64,000 nucleotides of DNA from Candidatus Thorarchaeota archaeon (GCA_020348985.1 CP070761.1:1009713-1073712), one strand, 5' to 3'; shown: positions 31,281 to 40,384, counted from the first letter of the stretch. The notes: a model not told the origin generated them from the letters alone. Program-made: numbers and translations.

Positions 31281-33293
31281 CTAGGATAGACGTACCTTTA
31301 CGAGGTCTTCCACTAGATTATTCTCCGGTACGAATGGCAAAGTAATGTGACCCTTGCCTCTTGACGCTCGATTCCACTCTGTGACTGTCTCGATAGCTGG
31401 TGGGTTCGTTGCCCAAGCTCTACGTGCGACTCCACCCATGACGTCCCAGTCGAGAGCTGATCGGATAATTGAGTCGACTCTTTCACTGCCATCAAGAACA
31501 AGACCAAATCCGCCGTTGATGGCCTTGCCCGTACCTACTCCTCCGCCATTCGAAAGCACACAGAGGGTCATACCCCTTGATGCGTTGCCGGCCCAGCACT
31601 GATGTGCCATGTCGCTCATTATGCTGCTGCCATCTCGAATATTGGCGGTCTCTCGGAACGGAGAATCGGTTCCTCCAGTATCATGATGATCACGCCCAAG
31701 CATAATTGGTCCGACATTTCCTTCTCTCACAGCCCGGTTGAACTCTAGGGCGATGTTGACCCTGCCTCCTGCATCGGCATATAGTATCCTGGCCTGCGAT
31801 CCAACAACCAGCGCATTCTTCTCAGCATCTCTTATCCACACGAAGTTGTCTCTGTCTTGTCCCCTTCTTGTTGGGTCTATCCGGGACATGGCAATCCTGT
31901 CAGTCTCGGTGAGGTCAGATGGCTTGCCAGACAAGCAGACCCATCTAAAGGGCCCGTAGCCATAATCGAAGCAGACCGGCCCCATAATATCTTCTACGTA
32001 GCTTGGAAAGATGAATCCTTCACTCGTATCCCGTCCATTCTTCGCAATCGCAGTTGCACCTGCATCAAATACGGCCTTCATGAATGAGTTTCCATAATCC
32101 CAGAAGAACGTGCCTCGCTTGGACATCATCTTGATCAAGCCAAACTGCGTTCGCAGGGATTTGTCAACAAGCGTCTTGAATTCATCTCGATCGGTCTTCA
32201 GAAGCTCACGTCCATCCTCGAACGATATTCCCTGGGGAGTATAGCCGCCGCTGTAGACATCGTGGCAAGATGTTTGATCCGATGAAAGCTCCACAATGAT
32301 TTCACGGTCAACTACATATTGCCATAGATCAACTACGTTTCCATAGTAACCGATCGAAATCGGTTCCCTGCTAACTCGAAACTCGTCAACCCAATTGAAA
32401 ATCTCGTCCAGGTCGTCAGACCATCTTTTCAGCCAGTCCTGCTCTGATCGGGTGTCAATTCGGCTCTTGTCTACTTCTGCGATGACTCCGATTCCGCCCG
32501 CGATTTCTACAGCCTTCGCTTGAGCGCCACTCATTCCCCCAAGGCCTGAAGTCAAAAACAGCCTTCCGCTTAAGTCTTGGTCTTCTGGAATCCCCAAGTA
32601 TTGGCGACCTGCGTTGAGAAGTGTGATGTAGGTTCCATGAACAATGCCCTGTGGGCCAATGTACATCCACCCTCCCGCTGTCATTTGAGCCATCGAAGCA
32701 GTACCCAGCTGTTGCGCTCGCTGGAAGTGTTCAGGCGTGTCAAACATTCCTACCATTAGCCCGTTGGTCAAAATGGCCCGAGGAGCGTTTCTATGAGAAG
32801 GAAAGAGTCCGAGAGGATGACCCGACATCACTGCTAGTGTTTGTGTCTCATTCATCTGCTCGAGATACATCTTGATGAGGCGGTACTGCATCCAGTTTTG
32901 ACATACTTGACCGCTCTCACCGTATGTCACTAGTTCATACGGATAAAGAGCAACATCGAAGTCCAGATTGTTATCAATCATTAGCTGTAGCGCACGGGCC
33001 TCCAAAATCCCGGTGTATTCATCAACAGGTTTAGCCTTGATTGGACCCGAGGGCCTGTATCTGTAACCGTAGATTCTTCCGTACGTGACAAGCTCCTCAA
33101 GAAACTCCGGTGCAAGCTGCTCATGGAGTTTAGGAGGAATGTATCTTAAGGCGTTCTTTACCGCTAGGACGGTCTCTCGCTCATTCAATGTATAGGCTCT
33201 GTGAGGAGCTCTTCTGTACTTGGGGTCGAAAGAGGGCTCTGGGGGTAGCTCTTTCGGGAGTCTAAATGTCATGGCCTCTGAGACATCGGACAA
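31281..33293 (-). CDS. hutU: Urocanate hydratase
   Basis: The 670-residue enzyme hydrates urocanate to 4-imidazolone-5-propanoate using a tightly bound NAD as electrophile. NAD-binding motif TSGLGGMSGAQAKAVEIAGG is near residue 250. SYGNNIRQVA-like YGNSFMKAVFDAGATAIAK follows at about residue 400, then FDYGYGPFRWVCLSG carries the active-site Cys region, and GGGVGTGKAINGGFG lies near the end. At 670 residues it is longer than most bacterial enzymes (about 555) and close to the animal type (about 676). Upstream, 331 bp without a gene separate it from a tandem Lrp regulator, so it is transcribed alone. It acts between HutH and HutI, both encoded within 7 kb. Confidence 0.95.
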   Translation of the reverse strand: MSDVSEAMTFRLPKELPPEPSFDPKYRRAPHRAYTLNERETVLAVKNALRYIPPKLHEQLAPEFLEELVTYGRIYGYRYRPSGPIKAKPVDEYTGILEARALQLMIDNNLDFDVALYPYELVTYGESGQVCQNWMQYRLIKMYLEQMNETQTLAVMSGHPLGLFPSHRNAPRAILTNGLMVGMFDTPEHFQRAQQLGTASMAQMTAGGWMYIGPQGIVHGTYITLLNAGRQYLGIPEDQDLSGRLFLTSGLGGMSGAQAKAVEIAGGIGVIAEVDKSRIDTRSEQDWLKRWSDDLDEIFNWVDEFRVSREPISIGYYGNVVDLWQYVVDREIIVELSSDQTSCHDVYSGGYTPQGISFEDGRELLKTDRDEFKTLVDKSLRTQFGLIKMMSKRGTFFWDYGNSFMKAVFDAGATAIAKNGRDTSEGFIFPSYVEDIMGPVCFDYGYGPFRWVCLSGKPSDLTETDRIAMSRIDPTRRGQDRDNFVWIRDAEKNALVVGSQARILYADAGGRVNIALEFNRAVREGNVGPIMLGRDHHDTGGTDSPFRETANIRDGSSIMSDMAHQCWAGNASRGMTLCVLSNGGGVGTGKAINGGFGLVLDGSERVDSIIRSALDWDVMGGVARRAWATNPPAIETVTEWNRASRGKGHITLPFVPENNLVEDLVKVRLS

Positions 33294-33624
33294 AGTAACT
33301 CACATCCGTACCAATACTCACTGCAAGACACGTCTGATATAGGACTTTCTCTAAGTATCGGAGTCACTCATCGTCAGAGTGTCTCAAGAAGGCTGTACGA
33401 ATTGATGAAGGGCTTCGAAAATCGCGCCTTCTATTTCTCGTGTCACTAGTTAATCACCATGTGAAGACATACAATATTTTCTAAAATCCCTTTTTGACTA
33501 AATTTTCATGACACCTGGAGTTGTCAAGAAATCAACCGATTCGACGTGCAGCTCCGGCTTTGCAAGAAATCCTTTTGCATGAACGTAACATCTATGGATG
33601 GATAGTGTAATTCAAGGGGCTCAG
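33294..33624. other. Intergenic region upstream of hutU
   Basis: No credible reading frame or RNA gene is visible in these 331 bp. The hutU promoter should lie near 33330-33340, where the minus strand reads CCTATATCAG. The remainder is AT-rich near 33475-33510 and shows no repeat I could confirm. The 3' end of the Lrp-type gene at 33625 faces this region. Confidence 0.5.
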
Positions 33625-34590
33625 CTATTCAAGAGCGGCATTCTGAATCAGTTGTGCTAGTGTCTTCGATCTTAGTCCCCGGAAATATCCGTGATAAGTG
33701 CTAACTGTAACTTTCACCGTGTCTACAAATTCTGCATTTCTTATCGCTCGTGTTATACTGTCAAGCTCTGTCAGAGTTTCTGTTGAGAAGAGTGCAAAAA
33801 CGACAGGTTCGGATGCAGAGATGAAGGTCTGCCAGAGTGGAACAAAATACTCGTCTCTAATCCAATCCACAACCTCGTGTGCACTCTTCGCGGTCTCGTC
33901 AAAAGCTGTTCTGACGATGAAGGGAATGCTTCCTGCGGCACCGAGTTCTACGAGTGCAGCAAACCGGACGGCCATGCTGTCTGTGAACCTCTTGAGTGTC
34001 TTACGCACTCTTCTTGCCGTAAGGCTGGTCTCTGCTGCAATATCCACGACCGATTTCTTCGGATTGTCTGTGAGGGACGACAGAACTCTCAAGTCGATAG
34101 GTGTGAGGTCAATCCTATCCCCGGGATCTATCACCAAAGGGTGAATTTCAACTCTTTCAGATCCCGGCAGTGTACGTACTAGCGATCCGACACCTAGCAA
34201 TTCATTCCAGTCTGTGTACTCCCCTATGAAATAGAAGAGCCCATTGCTGTAGGCTGCTGCAGCAATTATGTTATCGGATGCACCTAGCCGATCAACGAGT
34301 TCGACTTCATCATGAGATCCATCTGTCCAAATCATTCCCAGAATTGTCTCACATCCAACCATTGCGGAAGCGAGTTCAATTTGATATCCTGTAATGACTC
34401 CAGATTCCTCTAATATGCGAATTCTTCTTCTAATCGCGTTGGCTGAAATTCCGTATTTCCGGGACATGTCCTGAAACGTAATTCTGCAATTCTGCACCAG
34501 ATCCTCGAGAATCCGTTTGTCTATTGTGTCCAATTCAGCTCCTTGCTCCGCATACTGAGTGTGCTTCCTGAAAACGTGCCTGTTCTCCAA
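33625..34590 (-). CDS. Tandem Lrp/AsnC-type transcriptional regulator (second copy)
   Basis: This 321-residue protein has the same two-unit layout as 29773-30687. One helix-turn-helix begins near residue 20 (LDTIDKRILEDLVQNCRITF, then SANAIRRRIRILEESGVIT) with a RAM-like region after it. The second is near residue 168 (LTPIDLRVLSSLTDNPKKSV, then TARRVRKTLKRF) with another. The last stretch GYFRGLRSKTLAQLIQ parallels FPWPAEMKLRELLS in the other copy. The paralogues flank the hutU gene and an exported protein gene. It probably senses amino acids or a catabolic intermediate and regulates nearby hut genes. This remains inference. Confidence 0.86.
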   Translation of the reverse strand: MENRHVFRKHTQYAEQGAELDTIDKRILEDLVQNCRITFQDMSRKYGISANAIRRRIRILEESGVITGYQIELASAMVGCETILGMIWTDGSHDEVELVDRLGASDNIIAAAAYSNGLFYFIGEYTDWNELLGVGSLVRTLPGSERVEIHPLVIDPGDRIDLTPIDLRVLSSLTDNPKKSVVDIAAETSLTARRVRKTLKRFTDSMAVRFAALVELGAAGSIPFIVRTAFDETAKSAHEVVDWIRDEYFVPLWQTFISASEPVVFALFSTETLTELDSITRAIRNAEFVDTVKVTVSTYHGYFRGLRSKTLAQLIQNAALE

Positions 34591-34747
34591 GAGCGAACTA
34601 GAAGTGTCTCCTCGCCATAAAACGGAATCGGATTAAACAAACTTCATTGGAATCCATCAAGCTGTGCACCACAAGATGGCAGACAACAATGACAAGCCTT
34701 TTTCAACAGAGGCGATTCGTCTTCTCGCAATGGAGTGTTCCCTTTAG

Positions 34748-35107
34748 ATGCAAGGAATCATCTTCTTTAGAACTGGACAGCTTGGCGAAATTGTACGTTT
34801 CTACACCGAAATCTTAGGCATGAGCATATGGCTAGAGCAAGAGGATTGTGCAATTCTTCAATATGGGAATATGCTCATCGGGTTCTGTCAGCGTGAGACA
34901 ACCGATACGCAAGGAATGATCACACTTGTTTATGAGAATAGTCAGGAGGTTGACAATGTCTACGAAGAACTGGATGCGCTTGAGAAGACACATCCAGAGG
35001 AAAACAAGAAGTATAGAATCTACCAGTTCTTCTCATCTGATCCGGATGGGAGAGCATTAGAATTTCAGGCCTTTCTGCATCCAGTCAAACCTCTCCAATT
35101 CCAATGA
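34748..35107 (+). CDS. Glyoxalase/bleomycin-resistance (VOC) family protein
   Basis: The 119-residue product is one VOC module: strand IIFFRTGQLGEIVRFYTEIL with the usual aromatic helix, then GMSIWLEQEDCAILQYGNMLIGF, and the second half DPDGRALEFQAFLHP with the metal-ligand Glu. VOC proteins are metal-dependent lyases, dioxygenases or binding proteins, and a specific reaction cannot be given. It should form a dimer. It is transcribed alone and convergent with a TPR-like gene whose end is 57 bp away. Confidence 0.82.
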   Translation: MQGIIFFRTGQLGEIVRFYTEILGMSIWLEQEDCAILQYGNMLIGFCQRETTDTQGMITLVYENSQEVDNVYEELDALEKTHPEENKKYRIYQFFSSDPDGRALEFQAFLHPVKPLQFQ

Positions 35108-35163
35108 GTGAATTATGCAGGCGTAGGATAAGTTGTCCTAGAAATCAGTTGACTCCTCCAAAC

Positions 35164-35742
35164 TCAAAGAGCCACAACGGTCGAACTATGGATGTCCCAC
35201 CCGAGCTTCTTGGCTCTGCGAAACGCTTCGCTGGCCTCCTTGTAATTGCCAATGATCCAAAGAAGGAGCCTGAGTTTGTACCACGCGTTTGGGTCTTCAG
35301 GGCTAGCCTTGGTTTCATCTTTTGCAGCCTTGAGCATCGATTTGTATCTTTTGGCTTCGATCTTGCGGAGCTTCTCGGAACCAAGCAGTAGGCTATGGAT
35401 ATATTTGGGGGACCGTTTGAAAACATGAGCCAAAGCCGCATCTGGTAGCTCTTTCATGGCCCGAGTAATGGCGGCCCCGGTTGTGTCTGTTGCCTTGTAT
35501 AGGACTCCTTCGAGAAGCTGTCTTTCGTAATCATACTGCATGAAATTGAGAAGTGTTCCCAAACCAATTGTCACATCGCTTTCAGGGCCCATCTCCTTTA
35601 TGCAACAGTTCCATTCAAAGTAGACCAGCTCGGATCCTATTCTGTAGGTAACGCTTGGCGTCGGATCGATTCTCTTCAGGTCAGTCAAGACGTCTTTGAC
35701 CCTGTATTTCTTGCGAAGCTGCAGCTTCTTCTTGTCAGCCAT
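35164..35742 (-). CDS. Cytoplasmic helical protein with TPR-like C-terminus
   Basis: A 192-residue protein with no membrane segment. The first 30 residues are basic (KKKLQLRKKYRVKDVLTDLKR). The middle holds a strand pair (SVTYRIGSELVYFEWNCC). From about residue 135 helical pairs appear, the last (DPNAWYKLRLLLWIIGNYKEASEAFRRAKKLG split by a turn after W) matching the tetratricopeptide consensus for W, A and P positions. One TPR unit is therefore likely. I do not recognise the rest. It is the last gene on the minus strand after the ECF transporter genes, with a 111-bp gap. Confidence 0.65.
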   Translation of the reverse strand: MADKKKLQLRKKYRVKDVLTDLKRIDPTPSVTYRIGSELVYFEWNCCIKEMGPESDVTIGLGTLLNFMQYDYERQLLEGVLYKATDTTGAAITRAMKELPDAALAHVFKRSPKYIHSLLLGSEKLRKIEAKRYKSMLKAAKDETKASPEDPNAWYKLRLLLWIIGNYKEASEAFRRAKKLGWDIHSSTVVAL

Positions 35743-35853
35743 CTCCGTCCACTCGGGAAACTGTATGTCAATATGGAAAATAAATCATCTTTTGATGTGG
35801 GTGTAACCTTCCATACGTATGTGCATGCCCTAACCGAGCTTTTTCTACTTAGA

Positions 35854-36624
35854 CTAGAAGCCGATGTTCCAAAGAAAGAGATCTGGCAGTCCAACAATGA
35901 AACGGAGGTAGAGCACTGTGACGAGGACTCCAAGAGAAACAATCACTAGACTCCAGTCGCGCCTCCGAAATTGCAGTCTCTCCATGTATGTACGATTCTC
36001 CGAAGCGCCAAACCCTCTTGATTCCATACTCTCCGCGATAGATAACGCCCTACGGATTGAAACGATGATAAGTGGTACAATGATGGGGATAATGTTCCGT
36101 ACTCTTTGAACGAAATTCCCCTTGTCAAGCTCAACACCGCGCGATCTCTGGGCGTCCATTATTGCATACGCCTCATGACCCAGTGTAGGGACGTATCTCA
36201 TGGCCATGCTCATTGCAAAGGCAAACTCAAACCTCACTCTCATTTGGATAAGTGCCTGCGACAGTTCGTCTGGATGAACCGTGAGGAAGAACAGTGAGAA
36301 GGATGTCATTAACGCAACTAAACGTAGTGTCAACGAAACCGAGTAGGAGAACGGGTATGGTCCGGTAGACAGGAGTGTATTGAACACCATAATGAAGACC
36401 AGAAGAACTAGCAGACCTTTCATGCTCTTGGCCCAACGACGAAGTGACTTGGCTGCAGCCAGAAGTGGAAGAAGGCTGGCAAAAATGATGAGAAGTGGGA
36501 TTATGTCAAGGAAGAGAAGTGAGATAATAGCACAGACCAAAGTAAGAAAGAGCTTGGATCTCGGATCAAGTCTGTGGATTATCGAATCTTGTCGGGTGTA
36601 TTGGAAGATCTCCAAAAACGACAA
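35854..36624 (-). CDS. ECF transporter T component (EcfT)
   Basis: I start at TTG 36624, one bp beyond the stop of the ATPase gene and 8-9 bp after GGAGGG, giving 256 residues; the frame is open to 36702 but without support. Four or five hydrophobic helices lie between residues 25 and 115 and near 210 and 235. The coupling helices contain the EcfT signatures ARG-like MDAQRSRGVELDKG and AESMESRGFG. These grip the two ATPases. The complex imports vitamins or metal ions with an S component, which is not encoded nearby. It forms an operon with the two ATPase genes upstream. Confidence 0.88.
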   Translation of the reverse strand: MSFLEIFQYTRQDSIIHRLDPRSKLFLTLVCAIISLLFLDIIPLLIIFASLLPLLAAAKSLRRWAKSMKGLLVLLVFIMVFNTLLSTGPYPFSYSVSLTLRLVALMTSFSLFFLTVHPDELSQALIQMRVRFEFAFAMSMAMRYVPTLGHEAYAIMDAQRSRGVELDKGNFVQRVRNIIPIIVPLIIVSIRRALSIAESMESRGFGASENRTYMERLQFRRRDWSLVIVSLGVLVTVLYLRFIVGLPDLFLWNIGF

Positions 36625-36625
36625 T

Positions 36626-37450
36626 CTACGCGCCCTCCAATAGTGTTGTTGCAATGCTTTCGATGTCAGACAAAGAGGCCAGTCGATCGGAAACATTGTC
36701 AAATCTGTGTCTAAGAGCTTTTGCCGCTTGGGTCATCTGAGGGAGGGTAAGCGAGCAACGCTCTAGGACCTCTTCATGTGTTAGTACAGATGAAGTGTCA
36801 CCGTCAGCCACAATCTGTCCGTCTGACATGGCTATAGTCCGGGGAAAGTGTTCTATTACGAACTCAATGTCATGGGTGACAACTATGACTGTCCTGCCCT
36901 TCTTGTTCATTTCCATGAGCATTCGTGCGAGGCTTTCTTTCTGTCTCGCATCTTGACCAATCGTGGGCTCATCAAGCGCAAGTACGTCCGGCTCTGTAGC
37001 CAGGACTGATGCTAGAGCGACACGCTTTCGCTCACCACCGGACAGAGCAAAAGGAGATCTTTCGGCAAAGCCTTCAAGTCCCAATCTCGAGAGAGTCTGA
37101 TCGCATCTTTCCTCTGCTTCTTCTTGAGTGAATCCCAGATTCTTGAGCCCAAATGCAATCTCCTTCTTGCAGCTCTCCAGAAACAACTGGTGGTCTGGGT
37201 TCTGGAAGACTAGACCAACTATCTTGGCCATCTCTGCCACCGACATCTGAGAAGTGTCTTTACCCTCAAGAAAGACATTCCCAGCCTGAGGTCTAAGGAG
37301 ACCATTGAAATGTTTGATCAATGTGGTTTTTCCGGCCCCATTAGTCCCCATTATGGCAACGCTTTCGCCTCGGTCAACCTGTAGAGTGACTCCTCTGAGA
37401 GCAGTATAGATTCCATCGTATGAATACTCCACATCTTCGAGGATTATCAT
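36626..37450 (-). CDS. ECF transporter ATP-binding protein (EcfA2-type)
   Basis: This 274-residue ATPase has Walker A GTNGAGKTT, Q-loop VGLVFQNPDHQLF with the ECF-type NPxxQ, signature LSGGERKRVALASVLA, Walker B VLALDEPTIGQD and H-loop VVTHD. The sequence TIGQDxxxxE is typical of the energy-coupling-factor ATPase. It pairs with the ATPase at 37447-38286 and the T component at 35854. The C-terminal 45 residues are an extra helical tail. Its ATG overlaps the upstream stop (4 bp), and the T gene starts 1 bp after its stop, so the three are tightly coupled. Confidence 0.93.
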   Translation of the reverse strand: MIILEDVEYSYDGIYTALRGVTLQVDRGESVAIMGTNGAGKTTLIKHFNGLLRPQAGNVFLEGKDTSQMSVAEMAKIVGLVFQNPDHQLFLESCKKEIAFGLKNLGFTQEEAEERCDQTLSRLGLEGFAERSPFALSGGERKRVALASVLATEPDVLALDEPTIGQDARQKESLARMLMEMNKKGRTVIVVTHDIEFVIEHFPRTIAMSDGQIVADGDTSSVLTHEEVLERCSLTLPQMTQAAKALRHRFDNVSDRLASLSDIESIATTLLEGA

Positions 37451-38286
37451 ACTGTGCCCTCCTGAATAAGCAGTGCAAGTTCCTCTCCAGTGAGTGGGAC
37501 ACTGCCAAGCCTGAGACCCTTTGCATTGAGTCGCTTGTAGATTTCAGTAGCTTTGGGTATTCCGACTCCGATATCCTGACAGATATCGGCTACAAGAACT
37601 TCTGTTGGCGTTCCGTCAGCTACAATCCTTCCTCGATCCATCAACACGACTCGCGTAGCCTCCTTTGCCACCAGATCTAGTCTGTGTTCCACAAGGACTA
37701 CTGTCATTCCTCTCTTGTTGAGAGTGGAGATGATCTCCAATATCTTCTCGGCACTCTTGGGGTCAAGATTGGATGTAGGTTCATCTGCTACCAGTATCTG
37801 AGGATTTAGGGCAAGAGTAGCGGCCATAGCCACTCGTTGCTGTTCGCCGCCGCTCATCTCATGAGGATGTTTGTCACGCAAGTGTTCCAAGTCAAGGAGG
37901 TCGATTATCTCTTCTACTCGACGCCGTACTTCTACGGGATTGACACCAAGATTCTCCGGTCCAAAAGCAATCTCCTTTTCAACATTCAGCGTGACAAGCT
38001 GGTTCTCTGGGTTCTGGAAGACTAATCCAGCTATTGCTGCAAAGTGAGCGACCTCGTGCTCCCTTGTATCCTTCTCATCAACATAGACGTGACCCGCTAT
38101 GTATCCCCTATGAAATCGGGGCACAAGTCCATTTATTGCTCGGCACAATGTAGTCTTTCCGCATCCTGAGGGACCGGTGATTACAACGTATTCCCCATTG
38201 TCAATAGTGAGATTGATCTTCTTCAGTGCCAGAGAGTCTGCGCCGTAGTACTTGTAACTGAAGTCATCGAATTTAACAAGTGCCAC
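37447..38286 (-). CDS. ECF transporter ATP-binding protein (EcfA1-type)
   Basis: The 279-residue product is the second ECF ATPase. It has Walker A GPSGCGKTT, Q-loop AGLVFQNPENQLVTLNVEKE, signature MSGGEQQRVAMAATLA, Walker B ILVADEPTSNLD and H-loop VLVEHRLD. SNLDPKSA after Walker B is the form seen in EcfA1. It is transcribed 4 bp after the DHH phosphoesterase gene and overlaps EcfA2 by 4 bp. Position suggests it is carried at the end of the long superoperon transcript. Substrate depends on the missing S component. Confidence 0.93.
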   Translation of the reverse strand: MALVKFDDFSYKYYGADSLALKKINLTIDNGEYVVITGPSGCGKTTLCRAINGLVPRFHRGYIAGHVYVDEKDTREHEVAHFAAIAGLVFQNPENQLVTLNVEKEIAFGPENLGVNPVEVRRRVEEIIDLLDLEHLRDKHPHEMSGGEQQRVAMAATLALNPQILVADEPTSNLDPKSAEKILEIISTLNKRGMTVVLVEHRLDLVAKEATRVVLMDRGRIVADGTPTEVLVADICQDIGVGIPKATEIYKRLNAKGLRLGSVPLTGEELALLIQEGTV

Positions 38287-38290
38287 GCCT

Positions 38291-39343
38291 TCAAGACCCC
38301 CTAGTATCCGAAGCCTCCTCAGTGCCTTTGCATCTAGCTATTGCAGACCTTAGAAGCTCAACTGCCTGTTCTAGTGCTTTTGTGCGGTTTCTTTTGCCAT
38401 TTGCCCCTGCCGCATTTGGATGGCCCCCTCCCTCGCCCCCGATTGTTTCTCCGAGGTGTTCCATGACGTCTTTGCCCAGATTAATCCCAGTCTCTACGTG
38501 AAACCTGTGGGTACTTCTCGAACTGAGTCGTACAACGTCCTTGGACGGTTGGCCTCCCACAATGGCAACATCAGCGCCTAGATCCAGCAGTCCTCTACAT
38601 GCACTTGCCTCGAAGGCACTGACTTTCGCCGTGACTACTATCCATTCCTCTATCTGGTGTATCTCAAGCCGCCTTGCAGCTTTGAGTCGAGCAATTCGCT
38701 CCGACCTGTCCTGCTGAATCCTGAGAGAGTTGACACATCTCTCGTAATCGGCTCCAGCGTCTAGAAGTTTCAAAGCAATGCTAAGTGCCCTCTTGTCAGC
38801 GTATAGAAACCTTCGTGTATCAAACAGCATTCCTGTTAGAAGCAAGTTTGCAGTCTTCTCAGAGATGTCAAGACCATTCTGCTCATACAGCTCGTAGATA
38901 ATCTCACATGTAGATGACCTATCGCTGTCAGCAATAACGTGCGCTGCCAAGAACGCAATCTCCGGATTTGGCTCATGATGATCAATAACGAGAGTGGTTG
39001 GCGGATGTAGGAGAACATCCTTCATCCCAACTCCCAATTGAAATCTGCTGTTGGTGTCAATTAGAACGACAAAGGGGTAATCTTCTGTCACTTCTTCCAA
39101 GATTTTTGCTGAGGAGTCGAAACTATCGATGACCTGTCTGGCAAGCCGGCTCACGTCGTCACATGCCATAACAACCTGACCACGAGGGTTCAGTTCCTGG
39201 TATAGATTGGAGAAAGCAATCATAGAACAGACAGCATCAGGGTCAGCATTGTGGTGTCCAAGCACTAGGATCTGATTATGTTCTGAGACTAGTGCTTTCA
39301 GATTCAATCTGATTTCATCTCCAAAAGGCGTTTTTCTATCCAT
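38291..39343 (-). CDS. DHH-family phosphoesterase (RecJ/NrnA-like)
   Basis: The 350-residue protein shows the DHH core, with GHHNADPDAVCSM near residue 29, DTNSRFQLG near residue 95 and VIDHHEPNP near residue 119. The DHHA1 domain ends with GGEGGGHPNAAGA. These metal-dependent enzymes degrade nanoRNAs, pAp or cyclic dinucleotides, or act as single-strand exonucleases. Similar archaeal proteins work in RNA turnover or with the replisome. It overlaps the DUF3194 gene by 40 bp, and so follows prefoldin beta and Pcc1, matching the usual archaeal gene order. It may degrade the short RNA products of the exosome encoded upstream. Confidence 0.9.
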   Translation of the reverse strand: MDRKTPFGDEIRLNLKALVSEHNQILVLGHHNADPDAVCSMIAFSNLYQELNPRGQVVMACDDVSRLARQVIDSFDSSAKILEEVTEDYPFVVLIDTNSRFQLGVGMKDVLLHPPTTLVIDHHEPNPEIAFLAAHVIADSDRSSTCEIIYELYEQNGLDISEKTANLLLTGMLFDTRRFLYADKRALSIALKLLDAGADYERCVNSLRIQQDRSERIARLKAARRLEIHQIEEWIVVTAKVSAFEASACRGLLDLGADVAIVGGQPSKDVVRLSSRSTHRFHVETGINLGKDVMEHLGETIGGEGGGHPNAAGANGKRNRTKALEQAVELLRSAIARCKGTEEASDTRGS

Positions 39344-39603
39344 TCAGTACCTTGTTGGGTGGCTTGCGCAACAATCTCGTCTAGGTTGTGTTCCGTTTGA
39401 TACTTCTGAGTGATTTCTATACTAATCTCAAGGTCAAGTTTCTCGTCAAGGTCCAGTGAGCAGACCACGGAAATCTCTTCTATGCTCTTCTGTGGCACTT
39501 TTCCCAAGATGAAATTGGTGACCTCGGCTTCACAATCTTGAACGAGCTGCTCCAAGTCATCCTCGGAGAGGTCTGGGAGCCCGATCTCAGCTATTGGATC
39601 CAT
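39304..39603 (-). CDS. DUF3194-family small archaeal protein
   Basis: The 99-residue acidic protein begins MDPIAEIGLPDLSEDDLEQL and has a helix, then strands KSIEEISVVCSLD and LDLEISIEITQ, then a helix AQATQQGTEWIEKRL. This fits the DUF3194 family, found across archaea between prefoldin beta and a DHH gene, as here. Its function is unknown. The start lies 6 bp after the prefoldin stop and its end overlaps the DHH gene by 40 bp, so translation of all three is likely linked. Confidence 0.75.
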   Translation of the reverse strand: MDPIAEIGLPDLSEDDLEQLVQDCEAEVTNFILGKVPQKSIEEISVVCSLDLDEKLDLEISIEITQKYQTEHNLDEIVAQATQQGTEWIEKRLLEMKSD

Positions 39604-39609
39604 TTTCCT

Positions 39610-39972
39610 TCACTGAAGTTGAAGATTGTGCTTACCAAGCTCAATCTGTATCTTGTTTTGAAGCTCTTTGAGCTTCTCACTCAGACTCTCTAGTTGTTTC
39701 TTCCTTGAAGCTAGGCCCATCTCCAAGGTCTTGGCCTTGTCATCAAGCTCCTCAACAAGCTTGGCTTTGTCAGCCCTAAACAGCACCTGACCGACTGCCT
39801 TGTAGGTGGCAACATCGTCAGGCTGCTTTCTCAACTCTTCAAGCGTGGCTTTCGTCTCAGAAAGCTCTTGCTGCATTGACTGAACCAGCATCTGAAGCGT
39901 TTCGTGATTACGCCGCATAGTATCGAATTTCTGAAGCTCCTGTTCTAGTGCGGGAGGCAATGTCTGAGCCAT
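39610..39972 (-). CDS. pfdB: Prefoldin subunit beta
   Basis: The 120-residue product is almost entirely coiled coil: an N-terminal helix from residue 5 to 55, a short beta hairpin with YKAVGQVLFRADKAKLVEEL in the middle, and a second helix to the end. This is the beta prefoldin pattern. Six subunits (two alpha, four beta) form a jellyfish-shaped chaperone that hands unfolded proteins, including actin in eukaryotes, to group II chaperonin. Prefoldin beta sits at its usual place after pcc1. It may assist the actin encoded 25 kb away, which is an inference only. Confidence 0.93.
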   Translation of the reverse strand: MAQTLPPALEQELQKFDTMRRNHETLQMLVQSMQQELSETKATLEELRKQPDDVATYKAVGQVLFRADKAKLVEELDDKAKTLEMGLASRKKQLESLSEKLKELQNKIQIELGKHNLQLQ

Positions 39973-40032
39973 GATTCAACTACTCCTTCTAGCTTATCCT
40001 TGGTCATTCGAGCTCGCCTCTACACTCTGGAC

Positions 40033-40308
40033 TTAAGATTTTTGGCCTGTGACGTCGTCTAGTACTCTACTGCAGCCTGAAACCCATGCCAAGTATGAAT
40101 TCATTGCAGCCCTGAGCGCAGTGATGTCTGAAGCTGAAATGAAAATGACCAGGTTCGAGTCCTCAACAGCTAGACGCACTTTTGCCCTCTCAGCCGGAGA
40201 TGAGCTTGTTTCAGGGTTCAGTGCCGAGAGAATCAACCTGGCAGATTCCGGAGAACCCAGATCGAGGGTCAATGTCGCCTCTGCATCCTCTATTGGAAGG
40301 TCATTCAT
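40033..40308 (-). CDS. pcc1: KEOPS complex subunit Pcc1
   Basis: I start at ATG 40308, 9 bp after a GGAG site, giving 91 residues; the frame extends back to 40356 with a poor leader. The sequence has the Pcc1 pattern: ATLTLDLGSPESARLILSAL, then KVRLAVEDSNLVIFISASD and ALRAAMNSYLAWVSG. Pcc1 dimerises the KEOPS complex by binding Kae1, which makes t6A in tRNA. Cgi121, another subunit, is at 23490-24089. Its position after the Brix gene and before prefoldin beta is conserved in archaea. Confidence 0.85.
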   Translation of the reverse strand: MNDLPIEDAEATLTLDLGSPESARLILSALNPETSSSPAERAKVRLAVEDSNLVIFISASDITALRAAMNSYLAWVSGCSRVLDDVTGQKS

Positions 40309-40384
40309 AAAGCATCTCTCCGATTTAGTAGTACTCGTATACTTCGTAGATTGCACAGACTAAGAGATGAGGTCACCACTTAGG

